Assembly (NCBI GenBank): GCA_007130265.1
Contig: SLST01000033.1
Span: 1 to 9,085, forward strand
DNA: 9,085 nt
Reading direction: 5' to 3'
Source of the DNA: Spirochaetales bacterium
GTDB taxonomy: Bacteria; Spirochaetota; Spirochaetia; DSM-27196; SLST01
Shown: positions 1-6,428 of the stretch, piece after piece
Layout: each line of letters begins with the position of its first letter
Position numbering within the stretch: position 1 is the first letter of the stretch
Translations under genes and position numbers: made by a program
The notes under the pieces: model-generated
The model's database searches: none
What the model was told of the DNA's origin: nothing
What the model saw: only the letters and a program-made list of their open reading frames with translations

Positions 1-905
1 AGACGGCCGTGTCGCTGAGCATCCTGCAGCTTCTCCCGACGCCGCCGGCGGTCATAGAGGGCGGCGAAATACGGTTCGGGTCGCGGGATCTGCTGAAACT
101 CTCCGGTGAGGAGATCCGACGAATCCGCGGCAATGAGATCGCGATGATCTTCCAGGAGCCCATGACGAGCCTCAACCCCGTGTACACGATTGGCGACCAG
201 CTGATGGAGTCGATACAGCTCCATCAGAAGCTCGGCGCGCACGCGGCTCGCACGCGCGCGATCGAGATGTTGAAGCTCGTGGGGATACCCCGGGCCGACG
301 AGGTCATCGAGGAGTACCCGCACCGTTTCTCCGGAGGAATGCGACAACGCGCGATGATCGCGATGGCGCTCAGCTGTGACCCCAAACTTCTGATCGCCGA
401 CGAACCGACCACGGCGCTCGACGTCACGATCCAGGCGCAGATTCTCGAGCTGATGCACGAGCTTCGCGAACGGATCGGCATGTCGATCCTCTTCATCACG
501 CATGATCTCAGTGTCATTGCGGAAATGGCCGACCGCGTCGTCGTAATGTACTCGGGCAAGCTTGTCGAGCAGGCCGACGTGAAAACGCTCTTCCTCGCTC
601 CCGAGCACCCGTATACGAAGGGCCTCATCGGTTCGCGGCCGAGCGTCGACGAGGACGCCGGGGCCGATGTTCCCGTGGGCTCCGGTGTGCGGCGACGGCT
701 TCCCTTCATCAGGGGAAGTGTCCCCAATCCGCTTCAGATGCCCGCAGGGTGCCCCTTCCATCCGAGGTGTGACTATGCGATGCCGGTCTGCTCGACCGAG
801 ATGCCGCCCCGTACGGAGCTCAGAGAGGGTCACCACGTACGGTGCTGGCTGCACGAGAGTCCTGCCGGCGTGGTGCAGACGGACGGGCCGGAGGCGCGTG
901 TATGA
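1..905 (+). CDS. Peptide/nickel-type ABC transporter ATP-binding protein, OppD/DppD-like (5' partial)
   Basis: Cytoplasmic ATPase subunit that powers import of peptides or related solutes through a permease pair, working with the OppF/DppF-like partner encoded next. The reading frame is open from the first full codon (nt 3). The first visible residues, TAVSLSILQLLP, are those that follow the GxGK of Walker A, so about 40-50 N-terminal residues lie before the window. Visible in order: Q-loop IFQEPMTSLNP (nt 147-179), ABC signature FSGGMRQRAMIAMAL (nt 330-374), Walker B LLIADEP with the catalytic Glu (nt 387-407), the H-loop in FITHDLSV, and a C-terminal GCPFHPRC segment (nt 750-773) typical of the oligopeptide/dipeptide ATPase extension. 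The GTG at nt 9 is an internal valine, not a start. The stop overlaps the next ATG (ATGA, 902-905). The family is certain; the substrate (peptide, nickel or sugar) cannot be read from an ATPase alone. Confidence 0.95.
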   Translation, partial: TAVSLSILQLLPTPPAVIEGGEIRFGSRDLLKLSGEEIRRIRGNEIAMIFQEPMTSLNPVYTIGDQLMESIQLHQKLGAHAARTRAIEMLKLVGIPRADEVIEEYPHRFSGGMRQRAMIAMALSCDPKLLIADEPTTALDVTIQAQILELMHELRERIGMSILFITHDLSVIAEMADRVVVMYSGKLVEQADVKTLFLAPEHPYTKGLIGSRPSVDEDAGADVPVGSGVRRRLPFIRGSVPNPLQMPAGCPFHPRCDYAMPVCSTEMPPRTELREGHHVRCWLHESPAGVVQTDGPEARV

Positions 906-1897
906 GTGCGCCTGGTGTGACCGACGTTCCGGTGCTCTCGGTCCGTGATCTGAGGAAGTACTTCCCCATCCGTACCGGCGTCTTGAGCCGGGTGACTGGT
1001 CATGTGAAGGCGGTAGACGGGGTCAGTTTCGACATTCACGCCGGCGAGACCTTTGCGCTCGTTGGGGAAAGCGGGTGCGGAAAGAGCACGACCGGCCGCA
1101 CGATTCTGCGCCTGACCGGTGCGACCGGTGGCGAGGTCTTCTACCAGGGAGAGGACGTGCTCGGGGCTTCCGGCGAAAGGATGCGCAGGCTGCGAAAGGC
1201 GATGCAGATCGTCTTTCAGGATCCGTACAGCGCGCTCAACCCGCGGATGACCGTGGGGGCGGCGATAGGAGAGATCCTGCGCGTGCATCGGAAGGCCGCC
1301 GGCGCTGAGGTTCGGGAGCGGGTAGAGGAGGTACTCGTGCGGTGCGGCCTCGAGTCGTACCACAGCTGGCGCTATCCGCACGAGTTCTCCGGCGGGCAGC
1401 GCCAGCGGGTGGTCATAGCCCGAGCTCTGGCGCTCGACCCGCGGTTCATCGTCGCCGACGAACCCATATCCGCGCTCGACGTCAGCATTCAGAGCCAGAT
1501 CATCAATCTGCTCGAAGAACTCCAGGATTCGTTTCAGCTGACCTACCTCTTCATCAGCCATGACCTGAGCGTGGTTCGTCACATGGCCGACCGCGTGGGT
1601 GTCATGTACCTGGGCAAACTCGTCGAGGTCGCAGAAAAACGTGAGTTCTACCGGCAACCGCTCCATCCGTACAGCCAGGCGCTGCTCTCCGCGATACCGG
1701 TCAGCGATCCCACGGTCAAGAAAAAGCGGATCATCCTGCAGGGGGACGTGCCGAGTCCTGCGAACCCGCCGTCCGGGTGCCCATTTCACACCCGGTGCCC
1801 GTACGTGATGGATGTGTGCCGCACTGTTTCCCCTCAGCTACTGCAGACTGAGACCGGGCATCAGGTGGCTTGCCACCTCGTCCACCCGGTCACATGA
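902..1897 (+). CDS. Peptide/nickel-type ABC transporter ATP-binding protein, OppF/DppF-like
   Basis: Second ATPase of the importer, expected to form a heterodimer with the upstream subunit. It has 331 residues, normal for the family. Domains: the N-terminal segment SVRDLRKYFPIRTGV is typical of OppF/DppF; Walker A GESGCGKST at residues 55-63; Q-loop VFQDPYSALNP at 104-114; signature FSGGQRQRVVIARAL at 162-176; Walker B FIVADEP at 182-188; H-loop His220; cysteine-containing GCPFHTRCPYVMDVC at 292-306. The frame is open further upstream (to 842), but I chose ATG 902 because the protein then aligns with the family and because GGAGG (890-894) sits 7 nt before it. That ATG overlaps the preceding stop (ATGA), which implies translational coupling and equal subunit synthesis. 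Its own stop again overlaps an ATG (1894-1897). Operon membership is clear; the permease and binding-protein genes probably lie upstream, outside the window. Substrate unknown. Confidence 0.96.
   Translation: MSAPGVTDVPVLSVRDLRKYFPIRTGVLSRVTGHVKAVDGVSFDIHAGETFALVGESGCGKSTTGRTILRLTGATGGEVFYQGEDVLGASGERMRRLRKAMQIVFQDPYSALNPRMTVGAAIGEILRVHRKAAGAEVRERVEEVLVRCGLESYHSWRYPHEFSGGQRQRVVIARALALDPRFIVADEPISALDVSIQSQIINLLEELQDSFQLTYLFISHDLSVVRHMADRVGVMYLGKLVEVAEKREFYRQPLHPYSQALLSAIPVSDPTVKKKRIILQGDVPSPANPPSGCPFHTRCPYVMDVCRTVSPQLLQTETGHQVACHLVHPVT
1863..1878 (+). other. Perfect small hairpin (7-bp arms, CTTG tip) at the 3' end of the OppF-like gene
   Basis: AGGTGGC (1863-1869) is followed by TT and its exact reverse complement GCCACCT (1872-1878). 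This can be read as a 6-bp stem closed by a CUUG tetraloop, a known stable RNA loop. It lies 15 nt before the ATG of the 59-residue membrane protein, and its left arm contains an SD-like AGGTGG that would be hidden in the stem. No T-run follows, so it is not an intrinsic terminator. A control or reinitiation role is inference; chance within coding DNA is possible. Confidence 0.4.
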
Positions 1898-2073
1898 CCC
1901 CTTCCGGTCGCCCCACCGGGCCAAACCGCAGGGAACGCAACGCTCCGCGCCGGGGAGGCGACACCCTCGCATGGCTCTGCGCGGCTTTCCAGGTGATCGG
2001 GCCCGTGCTGCTCGTGCTGATTCTCGTGATCCTCACCGCATACGGTCTGATTCACCTGCTTTTTCTCAGGTAG
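1894..2073 (+). CDS. Small single-span membrane protein, 59 aa, coupled to the ABC ATPase gene
   Basis: I do not recognise a named family. The protein has an Arg-rich polar N-terminus (RPTGPNRRERNAPRR, residues 6-20) followed by a long hydrophobic segment at about 27-57 (for example VLLVLILVILTAYGL, 38-52). By the positive-inside rule this predicts a cytoplasmic N-terminus and one transmembrane helix. Evidence that it is real: its ATG overlaps the stop of the preceding ATPase gene in an ATGA junction, the same arrangement as the junction before it, and about three quarters of its codons end in G or C, like the neighbours. The SD just before the ATG is poor (only a GGT), so translation probably depends on reinitiation after the upstream gene. 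In-frame ATG 1870 is an alternative start, but it would lie well inside the ATPase gene and add only eight residues. It could be an accessory or stability peptide for the transporter, but that is inference. Confidence 0.6.
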   Translation: MTPSGRPTGPNRRERNAPRRGGDTLAWLCAAFQVIGPVLLVLILVILTAYGLIHLLFLR

Positions 2074-2078
2074 ACCGT
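2042..2078. terminator. Compound hairpin between convergent stop codons (possible bidirectional terminator)
   Basis: Outer arms ACGGTCT (2042-2048) and AGACCGT (2072-2078) are perfect complements. Inside them ACCTG (2054-2058) pairs with CAGGT (2067-2071), leaving a T-rich 8-nt loop and a 5-nt bulge on one side. The structure covers the stop of the 59-residue ORF (2071-2073) and ends 2 nt from the stop of the convergent dtxR-like gene. There is no clear U-tract after either arm, so efficient intrinsic termination is uncertain. Its position at a 6-nt convergent gap makes a role in 3'-end formation plausible. Confidence 0.4.
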
Positions 2079-2079
2079 C

Positions 2080-2565
2080 TCACGTGGCTGGGTCGTGAAT
2101 CGTGCAGTGCGCGCAGTGGGCCTCATTCCGGCTACAGAAGTACCCGATCTTCTCGTCCCACCGGATCCGTTCGTAGGGACACTGCTCGTAGTAGTGGACG
2201 AAATTGAGCAGGCGATCGAAGACCTCCTCGGATATCCGGTGCTCCATCTGGCACGCCTCGGACTCCGCGACCGACTCCTCCACGCCGAGGACTTTGACGA
2301 AGAAATCGCGCAGCGCGTCGTACTTCCTTATGATCTGCTCGGCTGCTTCGAGCCCCTGCGGCGTGAGCGTCACGATATCGTAGGGGGCGTAGTTGATGAG
2401 CTCGAGCTTCGAGAGGGTGCGAAGTGCCGCGGAGACCGACGACGGAATGACTCCGAGCTCGTGTGCAATGTCGGTGACCCGCGCGGCGCGCTTGCGCTGC
2501 TCGACGAGGTAGACCGCCTTGAGGTACATCTCCATGCTTTCGGTCAGGTGGGTAACGTCAGCCAT
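2080..2565 (-). CDS. DtxR/MntR-family metal-dependent transcriptional regulator with Cys-rich tail
   Basis: Cytoplasmic repressor of 161 residues, last gene of the iron-uptake operon. An N-terminal winged helix-turn-helix (about 5-75; VTDIAHELGVIPSSVSAALR at 30-49) is followed by the helical metal-binding and dimerisation domain. There is no C-terminal SH3/FeoA-like domain, so its size is near that of MntR. Aligned by eye with DtxR from memory, the primary metal-site residues Met10, Cys102, Glu105 and His106 are present as Met13, Cys105, Glu108 and His109 (SMEMYL and EACQMEH). Ancillary-site residues His79, Glu83 and His98 are Tyr82, Arg86 and Glu101. The Met/Cys pattern resembles iron sensors more than MntR, which has Asp at the Met position. 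An unusual tail carries Cys129, 144, 151 and 154 plus His150 and His157. Start: ATG at 2565 with GGAGG (2571-2575) 5 nt upstream; the gene overlaps the fbpC stop by 8 nt (ATGGCTGA). It is likely to control its own operon. Confidence 0.92.
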   Translation of the reverse strand: MADVTHLTESMEMYLKAVYLVEQRKRAARVTDIAHELGVIPSSVSAALRTLSKLELINYAPYDIVTLTPQGLEAAEQIIRKYDALRDFFVKVLGVEESVAESEACQMEHRISEEVFDRLLNFVHYYEQCPYERIRWDEKIGYFCSRNEAHCAHCTIHDPAT

Positions 2566-3619
2566 GCGCGCCTCCCCGGTCGCTCGCCGTCCGGCCGTTC
2601 GGGTCGCGCAGCACAACGGCCGGTTCCCTGGTCGTAAGTCGGACGCGTTGGCCGGGGTAGAAGGAGTGCGTGTACTCGGTGTGCGCGATGAGACTGCGGT
2701 CATGGTACCGGACACGGTACGTCAGGTCGTGCCCGCGAAACTCCCGCGCCACGACTTCGCCCTCGTGCTCTCCTCCGGATCCCTCGGCGAGGACGAGGTG
2801 TTCGGGCCGCAGCGAGAGCAGGACCTGGCCATGCGCCTCGGGCCTGATCGGAAGACGGCCGAGCGTCGTGTGGGCAACTCCGCCGTCGGCCTCCCCCTCA
2901 AAGAGGTTCGCGCGCCCGAGGAACTGAGCGACGAATGCGGTGCGCGGATAGTGGTACACCTCTTCCGGAGTACCCACCTGTTCGATCCTCCCGGCGTTCA
3001 TCACCGCCAGGCGATCGCAGAACGAGAGCGCCTCCTCCTGGTCGTGCGTCACGAGAATGGCGTTCAGCCCCTGCTCCTTCAGCAGCGCCCGAACCTCGCG
3101 GCGCGTGGCGTCTCTGAGCGCCACGTCCAGATTGGAGAACGGTTCGTCCATCAGCAGGAGCTGGGGGTCGGCGCCTAGCGCCCGTGCGATTGCGACCCGC
3201 TGTTGCTGGCCTCCCGAAAGCTCGTGCGGCATTCGATGGTCGACAGTGGTGAGACCGACCATGCGTAGAAGCTCGGCTGCGCGTTTCTCGCGCAGCCGGG
3301 ACGGCGTCCCTTTCATCGCGAACATGACGTTGCGAATCACCGAGAGGTGGGGAAACAGCGCGTAGTCCTGGAACACGAAACCCACGTTGCGTCGTTCGGG
3401 AGGCAGTGAGATGACCTCCCGTTCGCGGATGAGCACCGTTCCGCTGTCCGGGGACTCGAACCCCGCGATCACGCGAAGCGTCGTCGTCTTCCCGCAGCCG
3501 CTGGGACCGAGCAGCCCGAAGATCTCGCCCGGCTCGACGCGAAAACTGACCGAGTCGACGGCGGGGTGCGTCAGGCCGGCGAAAAGACGTGTGACGCCCT
3601 TTACTTCCAACACGTGCAT
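2558..3619 (-). CDS. fbpC: Ferric-iron ABC transporter ATP-binding protein FbpC
   Basis: Cytoplasmic ATPase (353 residues) driving Fe(III) import through the adjacent FbpB. Walker A GPSGCGKT at residues 38-45, Q-loop Gln84 in FVFQDYALFPH, signature LSGGQQQR at 134-141, Walker B LLLMDEPFSNLD at 155-166, and H-loop His192 in VTHDQEEAL. The region from about 265 onward (SLRPEHLVL and after) looks like the C-terminal TOBE-type domain of FbpC/PotA-type ATPases. Start: the frame is open to 3706, but ATG 3619 is right because the family's first strand begins at once (HVLEVKGVTRLF), AAGGA (3625-3629) sits 5 nt upstream, and the fbpB stop is 1 nt before it (TAAAATG). The 3' end overlaps the dtxR-like start by 8 nt. 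Spermidine/putrescine or sulfate ATPases look similar; the FbpA and FbpB neighbours decide for iron. Confidence 0.93.
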   Translation of the reverse strand: MHVLEVKGVTRLFAGLTHPAVDSVSFRVEPGEIFGLLGPSGCGKTTTLRVIAGFESPDSGTVLIREREVISLPPERRNVGFVFQDYALFPHLSVIRNVMFAMKGTPSRLREKRAAELLRMVGLTTVDHRMPHELSGGQQQRVAIARALGADPQLLLMDEPFSNLDVALRDATRREVRALLKEQGLNAILVTHDQEEALSFCDRLAVMNAGRIEQVGTPEEVYHYPRTAFVAQFLGRANLFEGEADGGVAHTTLGRLPIRPEAHGQVLLSLRPEHLVLAEGSGGEHEGEVVAREFRGHDLTYRVRYHDRSLIAHTEYTHSFYPGQRVRLTTREPAVVLRDPNGRTASDRGGAHG

Positions 3620-3620
3620 T

Positions 3621-5213
3621 TTAGTCCTTCCCTTCGTGTCGGAGCAGCAGCCCGACAAAGAGACTCGAGAACAGAACGATCGCCGCCGCGTACGGAGCCG
3701 CCTCAACGTGCATCGCCTCCGACGTCCGGCTGAATACCGCGACCGAGAGCGTGACGTACCCGGTGGGTGCGAGCAGAAAGGCGATGGGAAGCTCCTTCAT
3801 GGCCACGACAAAGACAAGCCCCACGGACGCCAGCACGCCCCTTCGCAGGAGCGGCAGGACCGTCCGGGCAAAGGCCGGCAGAGGCGGGTACCCGAGCGAC
3901 CGGGCGGCTTCTTCGAGCCGCTGTGGCGCCTGCAGGAGTGCCGCGCGGATCGGCCCCATTGCGAGTGCGAGGAAGCTGATCACGTACGCGACGATAAGCA
4001 GAGGCAGGCTCTGATAGAGGGGCTGCAGCAGACGCAGCGAGAAGAACACCATCGCGAGTGCGAGCGACAGCGGCGGCAGCGCGTATCCGACGTACGCGAG
4101 CCGTTCTGCCGTGTGCGAGAGCGACGACGGGTGCCGGACCCTGAGGTAGGCGATGGGGATCGCGACCAGGACGGTGCATATCGCGGCCGGCGCTGCGGCA
4201 CCCGCTGAGGAGAGAAAGGCCTGACCGACGCGTCCGAGTTCACCCCAGGGGGGGCGAAGGGTGAGCCAGTAGGCGAGCATGCCGAACGGAAGGCCGATCG
4301 AAGCCACGAAGATGATCGCCACGAAGCCCAGGGCCGGTATCCTCCACGCGCCAAGGCTGATTCGCCGCAGGTTGCGCTTGACGCCGGTGCCCGTACGGGC
4401 GTACCTCGCGCGTCGCAAAAGGTGCCCTTCGAGCAGGACCGGCGCCATCGCGAGGATCAGAAGCATGAGTGAGAGCCATGCGGCGTAGGTTCGATCGAAC
4501 GCACCCGAGTACTGGGTGTAGATCGCGTAACTGAAGACCTCGTAGCGCATGAGCGCGATCGCCCCAAAATCACCGAGCACGTAGATCGCCACGATCAACC
4601 AGCCGGAGAAGAGCGCCGGTGCGAGATGAGGCAGGATGACGCGACGCAGCACTTCCCCATGACCGTATCCCATGCTTTGTGCGCTCTCCTCGAGACTCGC
4701 GTCCATGCCGGCGAGCGATGCGCGGACATTGAGGAAGACGTATGGAAAGCAGTAGAGCGAAAGCGCGGTGAGCGCACCCCAGTAACCCGACGGACGCGCC
4801 ATGACGATTCCGAGCGCTCTGGCGAGGAATCCGTAATTGCCACCCAGGCTCAGAAGCGCGAACGCCATGACGTAGCCGGGCACCGCGAGCGGAAGAACGC
4901 CCAGGAAAGTGACGAGGCGAGTCGCCGGCAGATCCGTGCGGACCACCAGCCACGCAAGCGGGAGCGCGATCAGCGTCGTCGCGCTCACGACGCCCGCGGT
5001 CAGGAGGAGTGTATTGCCCAGGAGCTCGAGGTTGCGCCGGCGCAGCACGAGCGTCGCGAGCGTCGCCGCGTCCGCCTCGGTCGCCCGCACCACGAGATAG
5101 ACGAGCGGAACGAGCATGACGACGGCGACTGCGGCCGGGGCGACCAACAGGTACCACGGCGGATGACTGTGCTCCGACCGCCGCAGTCGCGCGCCACGAA
5201 TCGCGTCGGCCAT
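3621..5213 (-). CDS. fbpB: Ferric-iron ABC transporter permease FbpB (two fused permease domains)
   Basis: Inner-membrane channel of 530 residues, the usual size for FbpB/SfuB-type permeases in which two homologous halves of about six helices each are joined in one chain. The first helix is near 20-42. The first half ends around 265 and the second begins near 290, with a basic cytoplasmic linker between them (LRRARYARTGTGVKRNLRR, 265-283). Each half has the cytoplasmic EAA loop that docks onto the ATPase: EESAQSMGYGHGEVLRRVIL (175-194) and EEAARSLGYPPLPAFARTVL (434-453). ATG 5213 lies 3 nt after the fbpA stop (TAG GCA ATG) with only a weak AGG as SD, so coupling to fbpA translation is likely. 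A run of seven G at 4248-4254 lies within it. Thiamine permeases (ThiP) are also two-domain, but the binding protein here is of the iron type. Confidence 0.93.
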   Translation of the reverse strand: MADAIRGARLRRSEHSHPPWYLLVAPAAVAVVMLVPLVYLVVRATEADAATLATLVLRRRNLELLGNTLLLTAGVVSATTLIALPLAWLVVRTDLPATRLVTFLGVLPLAVPGYVMAFALLSLGGNYGFLARALGIVMARPSGYWGALTALSLYCFPYVFLNVRASLAGMDASLEESAQSMGYGHGEVLRRVILPHLAPALFSGWLIVAIYVLGDFGAIALMRYEVFSYAIYTQYSGAFDRTYAAWLSLMLLILAMAPVLLEGHLLRRARYARTGTGVKRNLRRISLGAWRIPALGFVAIIFVASIGLPFGMLAYWLTLRPPWGELGRVGQAFLSSAGAAAPAAICTVLVAIPIAYLRVRHPSSLSHTAERLAYVGYALPPLSLALAMVFFSLRLLQPLYQSLPLLIVAYVISFLALAMGPIRAALLQAPQRLEEAARSLGYPPLPAFARTVLPLLRRGVLASVGLVFVVAMKELPIAFLLAPTGYVTLSVAVFSRTSEAMHVEAAPYAAAIVLFSSLFVGLLLRHEGKD

Positions 5214-5216
5214 TGC

Positions 5217-6269
5217 CTACAGGAGCCCCGTTTCGCGCAGGAGCGAGAGCGTGCCCTCGAGATCTTGGAGGGCGTCCAGGTCTACGCGCGGACTCGCGTC
5301 AAGCAGCGTCTGGAAGCTCTCGAGCCGCTCATCCGGTTCGACGTCGGCGATTACCGGGTACTCGTAGACGGTTCCGGTGAAGTAGGCCTGAGACTCGTGC
5401 GAGAGCAGGAACTCGGCGAACGCGAGCGCCTCGTCTGTCCGGCGGCTCGACGCCAGCACCCCGATCCCCGCGATGTTGACCATGTTGCCGATGTCGCCGT
5501 CCGCGAGGAAGCGCTGAGCGACCGGGTAGTCAGGATCGCTCGCGGTGAATCGGAGCAGATAGTAGTTGTTTACCAGTGCGAAGTCGATCTCTCCGGCGGC
5601 GATCGCCTCGAGCTGCGTCGTGTTGTTCCGGTACGGCTGCACGTCGTTCGTCTGCATCGCGCGAAGCCAATCCGCGGTCGCCTCCTCCCCGTGCACGATG
5701 CGCATCGCGGTGACGAAGGCCTGAAACGATCCGTTGGTCGGTGCCCAGCCGACCCGCCCACGGTACTCCGGCGCCGCGAGATCGAACACACTCTCCGGGA
5801 ACGCCGCCTCGTCCACGCGCTCGGAGGAGTAGGCGAGCACGCGGGCGCGGCCGCTCGTCGCGAGCCACCGGCCGGTGGTACTGCGGTAGATGTCAGGAAG
5901 CTCGTCGTAGAGACGCGTCGGGAGGCCGGCAAGCAGGCCTTCGCCGGCGAGCGCTCCGAGCGCTCCGGCATCCTGCGCCCAGAAGAGATCCGCCGGAGTC
6001 CGTGAACCCTCTTCGAAGAGCAGGACGGCGAGCTCCGCGGTTCCCGCGTACCGTACGTTCACGCGGATCCCGGTCTCGGACTCGAACGATTCGACGAGCG
6101 GCGCCACGAGCGACTCACCACGGCCGGAATATATCGTGAGTTCCCGCTGCACCGGTTCTGCAGCGCCTGGTTCCGTTCGTCCCGCCGGCGCGACTGACAG
6201 GGTTGCGAGGAGGAGCAGAGAGAGCGTCACGGTCCAGCGACATGCGGAACGCAAGGTACAAGGCATCAT
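5217..6269 (-). CDS. fbpA: Periplasmic ferric-iron-binding protein FbpA
   Basis: Extracytoplasmic receptor (350 residues from the first Met) that delivers Fe(III) to FbpBC. Residues 1-29 form a Sec signal peptide: basic start, hydrophobic core about 12-26, and A-P-A at 27-29 as a probable signal peptidase I site. No lipobox Cys is present, so it should be soluble in a periplasm. Family hallmarks: LTIYSGR at 44-50, GSRTPADLFWAQDAGAL at 88-104, SGRARVLAYS at 139-148, APTNGSF at 176-182 (equivalent of the anion-binding TSGAF loop), and VNNYYLLR at 233-240 containing the iron-binding Tyr236-Tyr237 pair. Compared with Haemophilus FbpA recalled from memory, the His9 and Glu57 ligands are Gly51 and Gln99, suggesting a tyrosine-dominated site. 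Two in-frame ATGs occur (6269 and 6266); a perfect AGGAGG (6275-6280) is 5 nt before the first and 8 nt before the second, so 6266 is equally credible. First gene of the four-gene operon. Confidence 0.94.
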   Translation of the reverse strand: MMPCTLRSACRWTVTLSLLLLATLSVAPAGRTEPGAAEPVQRELTIYSGRGESLVAPLVESFESETGIRVNVRYAGTAELAVLLFEEGSRTPADLFWAQDAGALGALAGEGLLAGLPTRLYDELPDIYRSTTGRWLATSGRARVLAYSSERVDEAAFPESVFDLAAPEYRGRVGWAPTNGSFQAFVTAMRIVHGEEATADWLRAMQTNDVQPYRNNTTQLEAIAAGEIDFALVNNYYLLRFTASDPDYPVAQRFLADGDIGNMVNIAGIGVLASSRRTDEALAFAEFLLSHESQAYFTGTVYEYPVIADVEPDERLESFQTLLDASPRVDLDALQDLEGTLSLLRETGLL

Positions 6270-6281
6270 GATTGCCTCCTT

Positions 6282-6292
6282 AGGTAACTGTA
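6282..6292 (-). promoter_or_regulatory. Candidate operator TACAGTTACCT upstream of fbpA
   Basis: Read on the minus strand this is TACAGTTACCT, just downstream of the predicted transcription start and 12 nt before the first fbpA ATG. The same 11-mer with one change (TATAGTTACCT) precedes the divergent flavoprotein gene at 6429-6439. On the plus strand, TTAGGTAAC (6280-6288) matches 7 of 9 positions of the DtxR/IdeR half-site TTAGGTTAG as I remember it; the other half is not recognisable. Binding by the operon's own DtxR-like protein is inference. Confidence 0.4.
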
Positions 6293-6303
6293 TTGCTCAT
6301 ATA

Positions 6304-6333
6304 ATTAGTACCAGTCACAATCTTTGGTGTCAA
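6304..6333 (-). promoter_or_regulatory. Sigma-70-type promoter of the fbpABC-dtxR operon
   Basis: On the minus strand a perfect -35 TTGACA (6333-6328) is followed after 17 nt by TACTAAT (6310-6304), a moderate -10 preceded by TGG. Transcription would start near 6297, leaving a leader of about 30 nt with the candidate operator and AGGAGG. This is the best promoter match in the window and lies in a locally AT-rich patch of an otherwise GC-rich region. Confidence 0.6.
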
Positions 6334-6342
6334 GCGTAGAAA

Positions 6343-6354
6343 GTTAGTTAGTTA
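6343..6354. repeat. Three tandem GTTA units upstream of the fbpA promoter
   Basis: GTTAGTTAGTTA on the plus strand (TAACTAACTAAC on the minus), ending 9 nt upstream of the -35 box of the iron operon. The TTAG/CTAA core resembles pieces of DtxR-type operators, and an activator or repressor could bind here. It may equally be a simple-sequence repeat with no function. Confidence 0.3.
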
Positions 6355-6428
6355 AAACAAATCGTTTCTCGGCGCGAGTGATGTGGCTTGATCCTGCGGG
6401 TCGAGCGTGCTGGACACTTGTAGATACA

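Noticed and set aside
830..1789. Minus-strand open frame of 319 codons opposite the OppF-like gene
   Set aside because: It is the antisense shadow of a gene with every ABC motif in place; no domain and no RBS support it.
2566..2715. Longer N-terminus for the DtxR-like regulator (start at 2715)
   Set aside because: The extra 50 residues are antisense-frame sequence inside fbpC with no homology to the family. ATG 2565 has a good SD, and the family start TESMEMYL follows within ten residues.
4626..6005. Long plus-strand open frame of 459 codons opposite fbpA/fbpB
   Set aside because: It lies antisense to two well-recognised genes. Its translation is highly charged and Arg/Glu-rich with no known motif, as expected for a shadow of GC-rich coding DNA.
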